Of a stretch of DNA of 62,184 bases, positions 35,562 through 43,512 are shown piece by piece. The notes under the pieces were generated by a model. That model saw nothing but the letters and a program-made list of their open reading frames with translations. It was not told the origin of the DNA and did no database searches. Positions within the stretch are counted from its first letter, which is position 1. The number at the start of each line of letters is the position of its first letter. Location of the stretch: assembly GCA_905198575.1 (NCBI GenBank), contig CAJKDC010000004.1, positions 1 through 62,184 of the forward strand, in the 5' to 3' direction. A program made the position numbers and the translations under genes. Origin of the DNA: an uncultured Bacteroides sp. GTDB lineage: Bacteria; Bacteroidota; Bacteroidia; Bacteroidales; Bacteroidaceae.

Positions 35562-37151
35562 TTAGAAACGGGCACCCAGCGTAAACAATACCTGATGGCG
35601 TTCGTTGTCTACCTCCGTAACAGGCAATTGTACATCGTCAAAAGGTCTGAAGTCTGATTTATATATATCATACTTATATGCAAAATCCGCATAAAGCATC
35701 TTCCATCTGTATCCCAAACCAACGGTAACTGTATTCAGCGCCTTTGTATTGTTGTATTCCGTATCTGTCCGGGTTTCATAATAAGCCATATATTTGTAGG
35801 CCTCATCCTTAAATGCAGCTGTAGAATAATTATAACCTGCACGAACAGACAAACCAGCCACAGGACTAGATTCTATACCCAAGCGTACTGTATGCACACC
35901 CTGCAAGTTATTTTCAATTTCGTGTGTAGAATCCAGAAACTCTACCCCATTTACATCGGCAAAGCGGCAAGTCGAGTAATTCTGATATTCATATTCAGCA
36001 CCTACAGCCACAACCCCACTGAAAGTTGTTCCTAAGCTTGCATTGAAAACCCATGGAGTACGAATCTGATAATCGTAGACAAAGTTCCGTCCCAGTGCAT
36101 CATACGTATCCTGATAAAGATTGGCTCCATTATCAACCAGCGGAATACTAGAATCGATACGTGATGAATAAGAGTAGGTCACATTATACCAAGTCGGCGT
36201 ATGCACCGCAAGACCGATACGGAAAGGTGAATACTCAAACGGACGGATGATAGCACCCAGCTTCAAGTCGATACCCGTTCCCTCGGCACGGAAATAATTT
36301 TTCATCTGGTATCCACCGTTATCGCTTGCCATATCATCTGTAAGCAAGTCTTCCAGGTACAACGAACTCTTTGTATAGTTCAGGTCATAAACACCCAGGT
36401 CTACGCCAAAGTAAAAACGGTCGGACACATTGAATGCAGCCGTAAAGTCATACTCACTGATTCCACCTTCCTCGCGACTGTTGTACTCATTCGATTTACC
36501 CAGCCAGCTGATGGCCTTATTATCTGCATTGCTCCATTCCACCAGTCCGGTACGTACACCCATTTTAGTAAGTGTAGAAACATCGTCCCACGTACGGTCT
36601 GTATAAGGGTTATCGTGCCCGATCAAAGCCGTATAGTCATTTGCACCAAAGCCACTTGATGAAAAATCAGAAATCGCATTGGTCATCTCCGCCATCTGGA
36701 ACGTCTGGGAAGTACCTCCCAGATTGCCGCCCATATTAAACAGCTTGTTGAAATTCTTGCTCTTATGATAATTGAATCCGAAATTCACAAAACGCAAAGC
36801 AGTCTTGTTACCGATATGATTGGAATAGACAAAACCAACCTGATCGAACGAAGCCCGGTTCCGGTTTTGCGTCATATTCACTTCATTAAAGGTAGCCGAA
36901 TTCCGCGTATTGTTAAATCCGAACGACAAAGCCAGGTCATGACTACGGTAAATACCAATACCAGCCGGATTACTCCGCATCACCGAGAGGTCACCTCCCA
37001 AGGCACTCATTGCACCGCCCATACCAACGAATCTTGCCGTACCGTTCAATTCTTTTCCTGAAACCTGTGCTGCATCATACGAAAACTGTGCAGCAGCCGG
37101 CACACTTCCCAAAAGAAGTGCAGCCATACATATATATTGTTTTTTCTTCAT
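35562..37151 (-). CDS. OmpP1/FadL-family outer-membrane transporter
   Basis: 529 residues. A signal peptide (LLLGSVPAAAQ) is followed by the FadL/TodX hallmark near the N-terminus: GTARFVGMGGAMSALGGD, then NPAGIGIYRSHDLALSFGF, the hatch region that plugs the barrel. The rest is beta-barrel ending with a C-terminal Phe (LFTLGARF). FadL proteins take up hydrophobic molecules such as long-chain fatty acids through the outer membrane. It lies 50 bp after the Tyr/Trp/Gly-rich protein gene on the same strand, probably in one transcript. Confidence 0.92.
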   Translation of the reverse strand: MKKKQYICMAALLLGSVPAAAQFSYDAAQVSGKELNGTARFVGMGGAMSALGGDLSVMRSNPAGIGIYRSHDLALSFGFNNTRNSATFNEVNMTQNRNRASFDQVGFVYSNHIGNKTALRFVNFGFNYHKSKNFNKLFNMGGNLGGTSQTFQMAEMTNAISDFSSSGFGANDYTALIGHDNPYTDRTWDDVSTLTKMGVRTGLVEWSNADNKAISWLGKSNEYNSREEGGISEYDFTAAFNVSDRFYFGVDLGVYDLNYTKSSLYLEDLLTDDMASDNGGYQMKNYFRAEGTGIDLKLGAIIRPFEYSPFRIGLAVHTPTWYNVTYSYSSRIDSSIPLVDNGANLYQDTYDALGRNFVYDYQIRTPWVFNASLGTTFSGVVAVGAEYEYQNYSTCRFADVNGVEFLDSTHEIENNLQGVHTVRLGIESSPVAGLSVRAGYNYSTAAFKDEAYKYMAYYETRTDTEYNNTKALNTVTVGLGYRWKMLYADFAYKYDIYKSDFRPFDDVQLPVTEVDNERHQVLFTLGARF

Positions 37152-37201
37152 TGCGCTATCATGAATAAAGATTTATACTACTACCTATACACCCAGTCAG
37201 T

Positions 37202-38587
37202 TTACCTGCGGCCACCACCTGACGAACGGCCACCACCGCCACCTGTACCGGTAGAACGTCCACCGCCACTGTAACTGCTACCACTGCTTCTAAACGAAGA
37301 GCTGCTGCTAGAGCGCTGGTAAGAACTGTTGTTCGAATTATTAAAACCACTTCTGTTATAAGAACGAGTAGATGTCCGGTTCACACTCGAACGCGTACTG
37401 CTAGGACGTGTATAAGTTGATCTTGTTCCCTCCATGGTAGAAGAAGAGCTCGGACGGATATAAGAATTCGGACGACTGTAAGCCGAACGTGCAGCATTGT
37501 TGACAGTACCCGATGAGATATTTCTACGAGGATCTGTACGGTCTGCCCGGTTCACTACACCCGAATTTACAGGACGTACACTCGTCATATTCGAATTGGA
37601 AGTCGGATTCACGACACGACCTGTAGAGCGTACCCTACCTGTCTGGTCCGTACGGACAGAAGAATAATTACGTCCACCCGTCGTATTGCCTACCCGGATA
37701 TCCGATCCGGTAGAAACCGTTCTGCCCGAAGCCAATCCGCTGTTCGGACGACGATATGCGTCACCACCCGAATAACGTCCACCGTTTACGCCACTATTCG
37801 GACGCTGGTAGCTGCCTGTTCCGTGATAACGTCCCGAAGGATTTCTGTCGGCAGGACGTCCCCAGCCATAATAACCGCCATACCATCCACCGTAATAGGG
37901 ATAATGATGGTGATGCCAACCCGGTCCCCAGTAACCTCCCCAATATCCGCAATAATAAGGAGAATACCAGCCATAATACCAAGGCGAAGTCCAGCCTATG
38001 CTGAATCCCCATCCCGGTCCATACGAATTCCAGCGCCAGTCCCACCATAAGCGGTTGGTATAAGTAGGAAAGACATACGCATACATGCCGTCATCGTAAA
38101 CGTTCCAGTCCCACGAAGGATACATTCCGCCATACACCACATCCCAATAAAGCGGACTGCTCACCGGAATGGCATAACGCGGATTACGGAAACGCACAAT
38201 ACGCATAGCGTACTCATAATCGGACTGCGAACCCACAAATTCGCCGCCTACCCATTCGCCTCTTTCCGTATAAGGCTTTTCCTGAACAACGAGCGTGTCA
38301 TTGTTGAATGAGAAAGTATTTTCACGCGATGTGTACCGGCGGTTATACTCATCCACATCACGTATTTCTCCTGCCGCATCCTTGACTACAACAGTCGTTC
38401 CGGGTGCTGCATATACATTTGTTGTCTGCACAGGCTGTGATTCAACCGGCGATGTTTCAACCTTTTTCTCCGTTTTCTTTACAGCCTCTTTTTTCTTTGG
38501 AACATAATAAAGATCATCGGCCACCTGAGCCATTGCCATAAAAGGCAAACATGCAGATACCAACGATGCCAATATCCATTTTTTCAT
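37202..38587 (-). CDS. Secreted Tyr/Trp/Gly-rich low-complexity protein
   Basis: 461 residues of unusual make-up. Signal peptide (LVSACLPFMAMAQ), a Lys/Val/Thr-rich segment (30-60), a small folded-looking part (about 60-180), then a stretch at about 180-245 built almost only from Trp, Tyr, Gly and Pro with an HHHH run, and from 245 to the end a disordered Ser/Arg/Asn/Gly tail with recurring Y(Q/R/S)RPNSG units and a GGGGRSSGGG finish. No enzyme motif was recognised. Composition of this kind suggests surface adhesion, assembly or phase separation. It is the first gene of a pair with FadL/OmpP1. Confidence 0.85.
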   Translation of the reverse strand: MKKWILASLVSACLPFMAMAQVADDLYYVPKKKEAVKKTEKKVETSPVESQPVQTTNVYAAPGTTVVVKDAAGEIRDVDEYNRRYTSRENTFSFNNDTLVVQEKPYTERGEWVGGEFVGSQSDYEYAMRIVRFRNPRYAIPVSSPLYWDVVYGGMYPSWDWNVYDDGMYAYVFPTYTNRLWWDWRWNSYGPGWGFSIGWTSPWYYGWYSPYYCGYWGGYWGPGWHHHHYPYYGGWYGGYYGWGRPADRNPSGRYHGTGSYQRPNSGVNGGRYSGGDAYRRPNSGLASGRTVSTGSDIRVGNTTGGRNYSSVRTDQTGRVRSTGRVVNPTSNSNMTSVRPVNSGVVNRADRTDPRRNISSGTVNNAARSAYSRPNSYIRPSSSSTMEGTRSTYTRPSSTRSSVNRTSTRSYNRSGFNNSNNSSYQRSSSSSSFRSSGSSYSGGGRSTGTGGGGGRSSGGGRR

Positions 38588-38627
38588 AGTTATGCTGTTT
38601 TTATTGTTTATCTACTATTTCACATTA

Positions 38628-38635
38628 CAAATATA
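38628..38635 (-). promoter_or_regulatory. -7 element of the low-complexity gene/FadL pair
   Basis: TATATTTG on the minus strand, 40 nt before the ATG at 38587. Confidence 0.5.
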
Positions 38636-38649
38636 GCAATAAAGATAAA

Positions 38650-38700
38650 AAAAATGCAGAGAAATCCCCTATTCAAGAATAGGGGTTCCCCTACATTTTT
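38650..38700 (-). terminator. Terminator of the SASA gene
   Basis: CCCCTATT/AATAGGGG (38666-38673 and 38678-38685) inside an outer AAAAATG/CATTTTT pairing, with a T-rich tail on the minus strand. Confidence 0.75.
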
Positions 38701-38734
38701 ACTTACAACAAACATGCATAATTTTGAAAAAAAC

Positions 38735-39532
38735 CTATTTTTTTATGCGCAATACAGATTCAACCCATAGTCTGGCATGTTCCTTTTGCCCCAGGTAAGA
38801 AAAATGAACTCCGTCTGCACGCTGATACAGTTGGTTCAACTGGTCTGTATCAGGTCCCAGATAAATATCATCGTATTCCTCTGCAAGACGGATCTGCGCA
38901 TTTCTGATTTCATCCGAACAGCCGAAATTCTCGCCTATACAGTCCGGATGATAACTGGCCACAGCCACAATTATCGGAGCATCAATACCGTTGCTACGGA
39001 ATACTTCACGAATAGTCAGGAACTGACTGATATATTCTTCGGTAGACGTATTGCGGATATTATCCGATTCTCCCTGATGCCAGCAGATATAATCAACATG
39101 AACTTTCTTTTCTACAAGCTGACGTACAGTAGAGCAAAGCAATTCATGCAAGTTGCCCCCTTTAGCCCAGGCACCGATTTCCACGCCGCCTACACCAATC
39201 GGAACTACGGTGACACGTTCTGCCAACTTCTTGTCTATAAGTCCGTCCGCAACAATACCCCATACACTTCCGCCTTCACCGGTTGCCCCTAAGAACGGGT
39301 CTTTTGCCTTATAAAGATTTCCCTGGAAATAATTATACACTTCGTGCACAGGGGTGTACAAATGCGACCACTGTCCATGGTTGGCCGAATTAGACTGTCC
39401 GAAAGTGAAAAGCACCGTAGATTTATGTATATTTTCAAAATCCACCTTCTCACGTTTCTCCACCTTATCATATCCCTGCGCCAGGGCAGTTGCCGAAATA
39501 AGGCATGCTATCAAAGTACCAAACCATTTCAT
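38735..39532 (-). CDS. SGNH/SASA-type sialate O-acetylesterase-like protein
   Basis: 265 residues with a signal peptide (LIACLISATALAQ). SASA-family esterase: GQSN (S47, nucleophile), the WHQGESD block V-like region (CWHQGESDNIRN) and DGVH (D240, H243), which complete the Ser-Asp-His triad. These enzymes remove acetyl groups from sialic acids or other O-acetylated carbohydrates. No sialidase gene is adjacent, so another acetylated glycan is possible. It lies 37 bp after the six-hairpin glycosidase-like gene, probably one operon. Confidence 0.88.
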   Translation of the reverse strand: MKWFGTLIACLISATALAQGYDKVEKREKVDFENIHKSTVLFTFGQSNSANHGQWSHLYTPVHEVYNYFQGNLYKAKDPFLGATGEGGSVWGIVADGLIDKKLAERVTVVPIGVGGVEIGAWAKGGNLHELLCSTVRQLVEKKVHVDYICWHQGESDNIRNTSTEEYISQFLTIREVFRSNGIDAPIIVAVASYHPDCIGENFGCSDEIRNAQIRLAEEYDDIYLGPDTDQLNQLYQRADGVHFSYLGQKEHARLWVESVLRIKK

Positions 39533-39569
39533 AATATTCTGTTTTCAGATTATTCAGAAAAAACTTTTA

Positions 39570-40880
39570 TCAATTATTTTCTGCCCAGTCACGCAGCATC
39601 TGGATAGCAGTATAAAGCACACCAGCCTCACCTCTGAATGTACCCGATCCCATCGGTTCACCCGCTGGAGTATACCATTCGTTAAACGAATTGTTTTCAA
39701 TAACACGTGTCAACATCGGTTCCAACTCTGTGTAAGCTTCTTCAATCATGCCGTTTTCTATCAAAGCCTGAATCATACGTGCACCAAACCAAGTCCAGTC
39801 GCCACCGTTCTGGTAACCATACGGATACATACCTTTACTTTCGAAAGCACCAGCCGGATAAGTAGGATACATCGTCAGACCGATAGTCTGTGCATGTGCA
39901 GCCTTCTGGTTTTCCAGCATACGGTTATTGGCATGAACAATTTCCTCTTTTGGCAGCATTCCAGCCAAAATTGCAACAGCAGTACCCCCATGATAGTAAA
40001 TCTTATTTTCATCGAATCCGGTAAATGGCGATTCTGTCAGATATACATGCGGAATATATTTTCTGTTTTCCTTGTCCCACAGATATTTATCTGTATTTTT
40101 CAGAATCTGCTCGCGCACTTCAGACCATTTCTGCTTATCAGCGTCATTTTCCGAAAGCTCAATCATATCATTCAGTGCCAATGCAAACATCGCATTATCA
40201 TAGATATCTATACAGTAGCGGGTATCCTCGTCAATCTCTACACCCCAAGGATGAGCATGCTGTACATCGCCCCAGTCGGCTGTAGTAGCTCCTGTAAGCA
40301 GGCCGTATTTCTTATCTGTTTTTTCATTTATCAGATATTCCATAGCCCATCCCATGCGTTCGTATACGGTTTTGTCACCGATTTTATGCTGCAGATAATC
40401 CTTATTATTGCTCTTACGGATGTATTTGGCAACAGCCTGAACCAACGAAGTTTCATGGTCGGTTTCTACCGTATTCTTATGCGCCGCATAATCAGGAGCC
40501 AAGTCAGACAAACGGTATTTATAACCACCCTTGTTGTCCAGGTCGGCTGTAGAAATAGGTACAAAACCATCTACAATATCACCAGTCGGTCCCTGAAAAG
40601 CAAAGAACAAATCCAGATTCTTACGTATCAGCGAATCCGGCATCACCTCCATAGAGAGTTCAATAAAAGTATTGTAATCGCGAATCCATACTTCGCTATA
40701 AGAACTTCCGGCATTAAAACCACCCTTCACCAGGTCCAGTGCCATCTGTTCCACCTTATCCATATTCTTATCTTGCAGAATCTGGTCTTTCAAACTCAAT
40801 GTTTCTGTTTTCTGAGTACAGCTACCCAATGCTACCGCCGCAGCCAATACTGCAACTTTACCACAACGAAAAAAAGACAT
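39570..40880 (-). CDS. Six-hairpin (alpha/alpha)6 glycosidase-like lipoprotein
   Basis: 436 residues. Lipobox LGSC (C21). The body shows the features of an (alpha/alpha)6 barrel glycoside hydrolase: SEVWIRDYNTFIELS, DPLTGL-like GLLTGATTADWGDVQH, YDNAMFALALNDM and a late AQTIGLTMYPTYPAGAF. It resembles glycogen-debranching and rhamnosidase-like hairpin folds rather than a family I can name. Likely acid residues are E/D in VWIRDYN and TADWGD. Probably removes sugars from glycans in the periplasm or at the surface. Encoded just before the SASA esterase, which fits joint handling of a decorated glycan. Confidence 0.75.
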   Translation of the reverse strand: MSFFRCGKVAVLAAAVALGSCTQKTETLSLKDQILQDKNMDKVEQMALDLVKGGFNAGSSYSEVWIRDYNTFIELSMEVMPDSLIRKNLDLFFAFQGPTGDIVDGFVPISTADLDNKGGYKYRLSDLAPDYAAHKNTVETDHETSLVQAVAKYIRKSNNKDYLQHKIGDKTVYERMGWAMEYLINEKTDKKYGLLTGATTADWGDVQHAHPWGVEIDEDTRYCIDIYDNAMFALALNDMIELSENDADKQKWSEVREQILKNTDKYLWDKENRKYIPHVYLTESPFTGFDENKIYYHGGTAVAILAGMLPKEEIVHANNRMLENQKAAHAQTIGLTMYPTYPAGAFESKGMYPYGYQNGGDWTWFGARMIQALIENGMIEEAYTELEPMLTRVIENNSFNEWYTPAGEPMGSGTFRGEAGVLYTAIQMLRDWAENN

Positions 40881-41052
40881 AAATCAAAAAGAATTTTTGG
40901 TTAGTTAAAAATTATGTTTTACGGATGCAAAATTGCTGATTTTCCCCGAATGAAAAGCTATAAAAAAATACGATTTTCCTACACTTACTTACGATTCCAG
41001 TCCTTTATACCGTTTTTTCAGCCTGAATTCATGAGGCTTGTGCTATTCTTGC

Positions 41053-41060
41053 TATCTTTG
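41053..41060 (+). promoter_or_regulatory. -7 element of prmA
   Basis: TATCTTTG, 30 nt before the prmA ATG at 41091. Confidence 0.55.
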
Positions 41061-41090
41061 TAAACAGAAACCCCAAAACAAAATACAGTC

Positions 41091-41951
41091 ATGAAATACT
41101 TTGAAGTAACTTTTACAGCACAGCCATGCAATGAAACCATTACCGATGTACTGTCTGCTCTGGCAGGCGAAATAGGATTCGAAAGTTTCGTGGAGTGCGA
41201 AAACGGAGTTCAAGCCTACATACAGCAGTCACTCTTCGACCAGAAAGCCTTGGACAATATGCTGACTGAGTTTCCTTTGGAAGGTGTAACCCTCACCTAC
41301 TCCATCAGCGAACCGGAAGACAAGGACTGGAACGAAGAATGGGAAAAGAATTTCTTCCAGCCCATCGTCATCGAAAACCGCTGCGTGATTCACAGCACCT
41401 TCCATACCGATGTTCCCAAAGCTGAATACGACATCGTCATCAATCCGCAGATGGCTTTCGGTACCGGTCACCATGAAACTACCAGTTCCATCATCGGCGA
41501 GTTGCTCGATGCCGACCTGAAAGGAAAGTCTGTACTCGATATGGGATGCGGTACTTCTATCCTTGCCATTCTTGCCAGCATGCGCGGTGCCAATCCGGTT
41601 ACAGCCATCGACATCGACGACTGGTGCGTAAACAATTCACGCGACAACATCCAGCTGAACGGCCTCAACAATATCAACGTAGAACTGGGAGACGCACGAC
41701 TGCTGGAAGGAAGAGCACCGTTCGATGCCATCATTGCCAACATCAACCGTAACATCCTGCTGGCAGACATGCCTGCCTATGCTGCCTGCATGAAAGAGGG
41801 TTCCGAAATCTATATGAGCGGTTTTTATGTAGAAGATATTCCTGCTATCCGCGAAAAAGGTGAAAGTCTGGGCATGGAGTTCATCCACTTCCGCCAGAAA
41901 AACAACTGGGCTGCCGTTAAGCTGATTATGCGTACTCCCCAGAAAGCCTAA
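41091..41951 (+). CDS. prmA: Ribosomal protein L11 methyltransferase
   Basis: 286-residue SAM-dependent methyltransferase that modifies ribosomal protein L11. An N-terminal substrate-binding domain (1-100) has a flexible linker ending in EDKDWNEEWEKNFFQP, then comes the SAM domain with MAFGTGHHETT, motif I VLDMGCGTSILAI, acidic motif II (AIDIDDWC) and IANINRNIL in place of the N/DPPY motif of related enzymes. Full length and intact. It is followed by the structured intergenic region before the sigma-54 cluster. Confidence 0.95.
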   Translation: MKYFEVTFTAQPCNETITDVLSALAGEIGFESFVECENGVQAYIQQSLFDQKALDNMLTEFPLEGVTLTYSISEPEDKDWNEEWEKNFFQPIVIENRCVIHSTFHTDVPKAEYDIVINPQMAFGTGHHETTSSIIGELLDADLKGKSVLDMGCGTSILAILASMRGANPVTAIDIDDWCVNNSRDNIQLNGLNNINVELGDARLLEGRAPFDAIIANINRNILLADMPAYAACMKEGSEIYMSGFYVEDIPAIREKGESLGMEFIHFRQKNNWAAVKLIMRTPQKA

Positions 41952-41966
41952 GTAAAAAACGAGGTA

Positions 41967-42148
41967 TAACCGTAGGTTTTCAGTTCGTCTTTACTGTAGT
42001 AAACTTTTCTCATAGCAAAGAACAATGCCGCTCAAAGCTATGACGCACGTTTTTCATTCCAGTGAAAAACGCGGAAACTACGGTTACAAATACAATATCG
42101 AACAACAAATCCGTACAAGGTGTCCGTTTTCGGACACCTTATTTTTTT
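41967..42148 (+). ncRNA. Candidate structured RNA in the prmA 3' region
   Basis: Nested inverted repeats in a 120-nt stretch. The outer stem is TAACCGTAG (41967-41975) with CTACGGTTA (42078-42086), extended by TTT/AAA past a bulge. It encloses three hairpins: CAGT/ACTG (41981-41996), TCATAGC/GCTATGA (42010-42016 and 42037-42043) and CGTTTTTCA/TGAAAAACG (42048-42056 and 42063-42071, 6-nt loop). A terminator-like hairpin with a T7 run follows (42117-42148). Together this looks like a four-way-junction RNA ending in a terminator. No promoter is seen in front, so it could be cut from the prmA transcript. Whether it is transcribed and stable is unknown. Confidence 0.35.
42101..42148 (+). promoter_or_regulatory. 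Sigma-54 activator site UAS1 (also terminator-like)
   Basis: Perfect 24-bp palindrome, arms AAGGTGTCCG and CGGACACCTT (42117-42140), around TTTT. Its core GTGTCCG-TTTT-CGGACAC begins at 42120, 63 bp before the GG of the -24 element. A second, weaker copy lies immediately upstream (42101-42118; 13 of 18 bases match the equivalent P2 site). A run of seven T follows, so it could also act as a terminator. Confidence 0.75.
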
Positions 42149-42181
42149 GCTATTTCCCAAAGAATCAGCCACATACATTTT

Positions 42182-42197
42182 TGGCACGGATTTTGCC
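42182..42197 (+). promoter_or_regulatory. Sigma-54 promoter P1 (adaptor-A1-A2)
   Basis: TGGCACG (42182-42188) and TTTGC (42192-42196) with exactly 10 bp between the GG and GC, the canonical -24/-12 arrangement. Predicted start near 42208, 28 nt before the adaptor ATG. Confidence 0.9.
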
Positions 42198-42235
42198 TGC
42201 GACGTAGCAAAGAAATAAAAAAGTTTAAAACAAGT

Positions 42236-43486
42236 ATGGACAGAGAAATTCCCAAAGAAACATTAAAAAAAGAACGCAACAAGAAATTACTGAAATACGG
42301 AAGTATAGCCGGCGGAGGAGTAGCCCTATTGATAGTGCTCACCTCCCTGTTGCGCAGCAGTGTAAAAGCCGAAGATCTGACGTTTTCTACCGTCGACCAG
42401 GGAAGCATAGAAGTAAGCGTAAGCGCTTCGGGCAAAGTAGTACCGGCCTTCGAGGAAATCATCAACACCCCCATCAATTCGCGCATCGTAGAAGTCTACT
42501 GCAAGGGGGGCGACAGTGTAGATGTAGGAACACCTCTTTTAAAGCTGGACCTGCAAAGTACCGAAACCGAATATAAAAAGCTGCTGGACGAGGAACAGAT
42601 GAAACGCTACCAGCTGGAACAGCAGCAAGTAAACAACAGCACTTTCCTGAGCGACCTTGAAATGCAGGTCAAGATAGCGGCGATGAAACTGAACCGCATG
42701 GAAGTAGAGCTGCGGAACGAACGCTACCTGGACAGTCTGGGCTCGGGAACCACCGACCGCGTACATCAGGCCGAGCTGAACTTCAACACCGGCAAGCTGG
42801 AGCTGGAGCAACTGAAACAGCAGCTTGCCAACGAGCGCAAGGTCAAGAACGCCGACCTGAAAGTAAAACAGCTGGAGTATGAAATCTTCCTGAAAGGCAT
42901 GCAGGAAATGAAACGCACACTGGACGATGCCCAGATACGCTCCCCCCGCAAGGCCATCCTGACGTACATCAACAATCAGATAGGTGTACAAGTGAACGAA
43001 GGTACCCAGCTGGCCGTTATCTCCGACTTGAGCCATTTTAAAGTAGAGGGCGAGATAGCCGATACCTACGGCGACCGTGTGGCTGCCGGTGGAAGAGCCA
43101 TCGTAAAAATAGGCAATGAAAAGCTGGAAGGACAGATAAGCAGCGTCACTCCGCTTTCTAAGAACGGTGTAATTTCTTTCACCGTACAGCTGGCCGAAGA
43201 CAACAACAGCCGCCTGCGTTCCGGCCTCAAGACCGATGTATATGTGATGAATGCCGTAAAAGAAGATGTGCTGCGCATAGCCAACTCCAGTTACTATGTC
43301 GGACGGGGCGAATACGAGCTTTTTGTGGTTAACAACTCCAACGAACTGGTGAAACGGAAAGTACAGTTGGGCGACAGTAATTTTGAATATGTAGAGGTGG
43401 AATCGGGACTTCAGCCGGGCGACAAAGTAGTCATCAGTGACATGAATTCCTATAAAAACAAGAATAAACTGCGACTGAAAAACTGA
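42236..43486 (+). CDS. HlyD/MacA-type periplasmic adaptor
   Basis: 416 residues from the ATG at 42236. The P1 transcript starts at about 42208, so in-frame starts further upstream are excluded. A cytoplasmic N-terminus and one membrane helix (YGSIAGGGVALLIVLTSLL, about 20-38) are followed by a barrel-sandwich (lipoyl-like) domain split by a long coiled coil (about 100-215: Gln/Glu/Leu-rich), a beta-barrel domain and a membrane-proximal domain (about 330-416). It links inner-membrane permeases to the TolC-like outer-membrane protein. It is the only adaptor in a cluster of eight permeases and starts the P1 operon, 26 bp before A1. Confidence 0.93.
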   Translation: MDREIPKETLKKERNKKLLKYGSIAGGGVALLIVLTSLLRSSVKAEDLTFSTVDQGSIEVSVSASGKVVPAFEEIINTPINSRIVEVYCKGGDSVDVGTPLLKLDLQSTETEYKKLLDEEQMKRYQLEQQQVNNSTFLSDLEMQVKIAAMKLNRMEVELRNERYLDSLGSGTTDRVHQAELNFNTGKLELEQLKQQLANERKVKNADLKVKQLEYEIFLKGMQEMKRTLDDAQIRSPRKAILTYINNQIGVQVNEGTQLAVISDLSHFKVEGEIADTYGDRVAAGGRAIVKIGNEKLEGQISSVTPLSKNGVISFTVQLAEDNNSRLRSGLKTDVYVMNAVKEDVLRIANSSYYVGRGEYELFVVNNSNELVKRKVQLGDSNFEYVEVESGLQPGDKVVISDMNSYKNKNKLRLKN

Positions 43487-43512
43487 ACAAGACATTTTTA
43501 ACCGACAAACAT

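Noticed and set aside
37202..38587. Low-complexity protein as a frameshifted or spurious gene
   Set aside because: It has a signal peptide, a promoter element, an unbroken frame of 461 codons and a tight link to the FadL-like gene, so it was kept as real.
39354..40904. Open frame of 516 codons on the plus strand
   Set aside because: Lies antisense to two well-supported genes (SASA esterase and six-hairpin glycosidase-like protein). Its product shows no domain or signal and is rich in His, Ile, Ser and Phe, as expected of an antisense translation.
42062..42235. N-terminal extension of the adaptor from an ATG at 42062
   Set aside because: This segment contains the operator, the sigma-54 promoter and the predicted transcript start, so it cannot be part of the normal product; the ATG at 42236 is used.
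42539..43495. Open frame of 318 codons on the minus strand
   Set aside because: Antisense to the adaptor gene, whose family features and sigma-54 promoter are clear. No recognisable domain in the antisense product.
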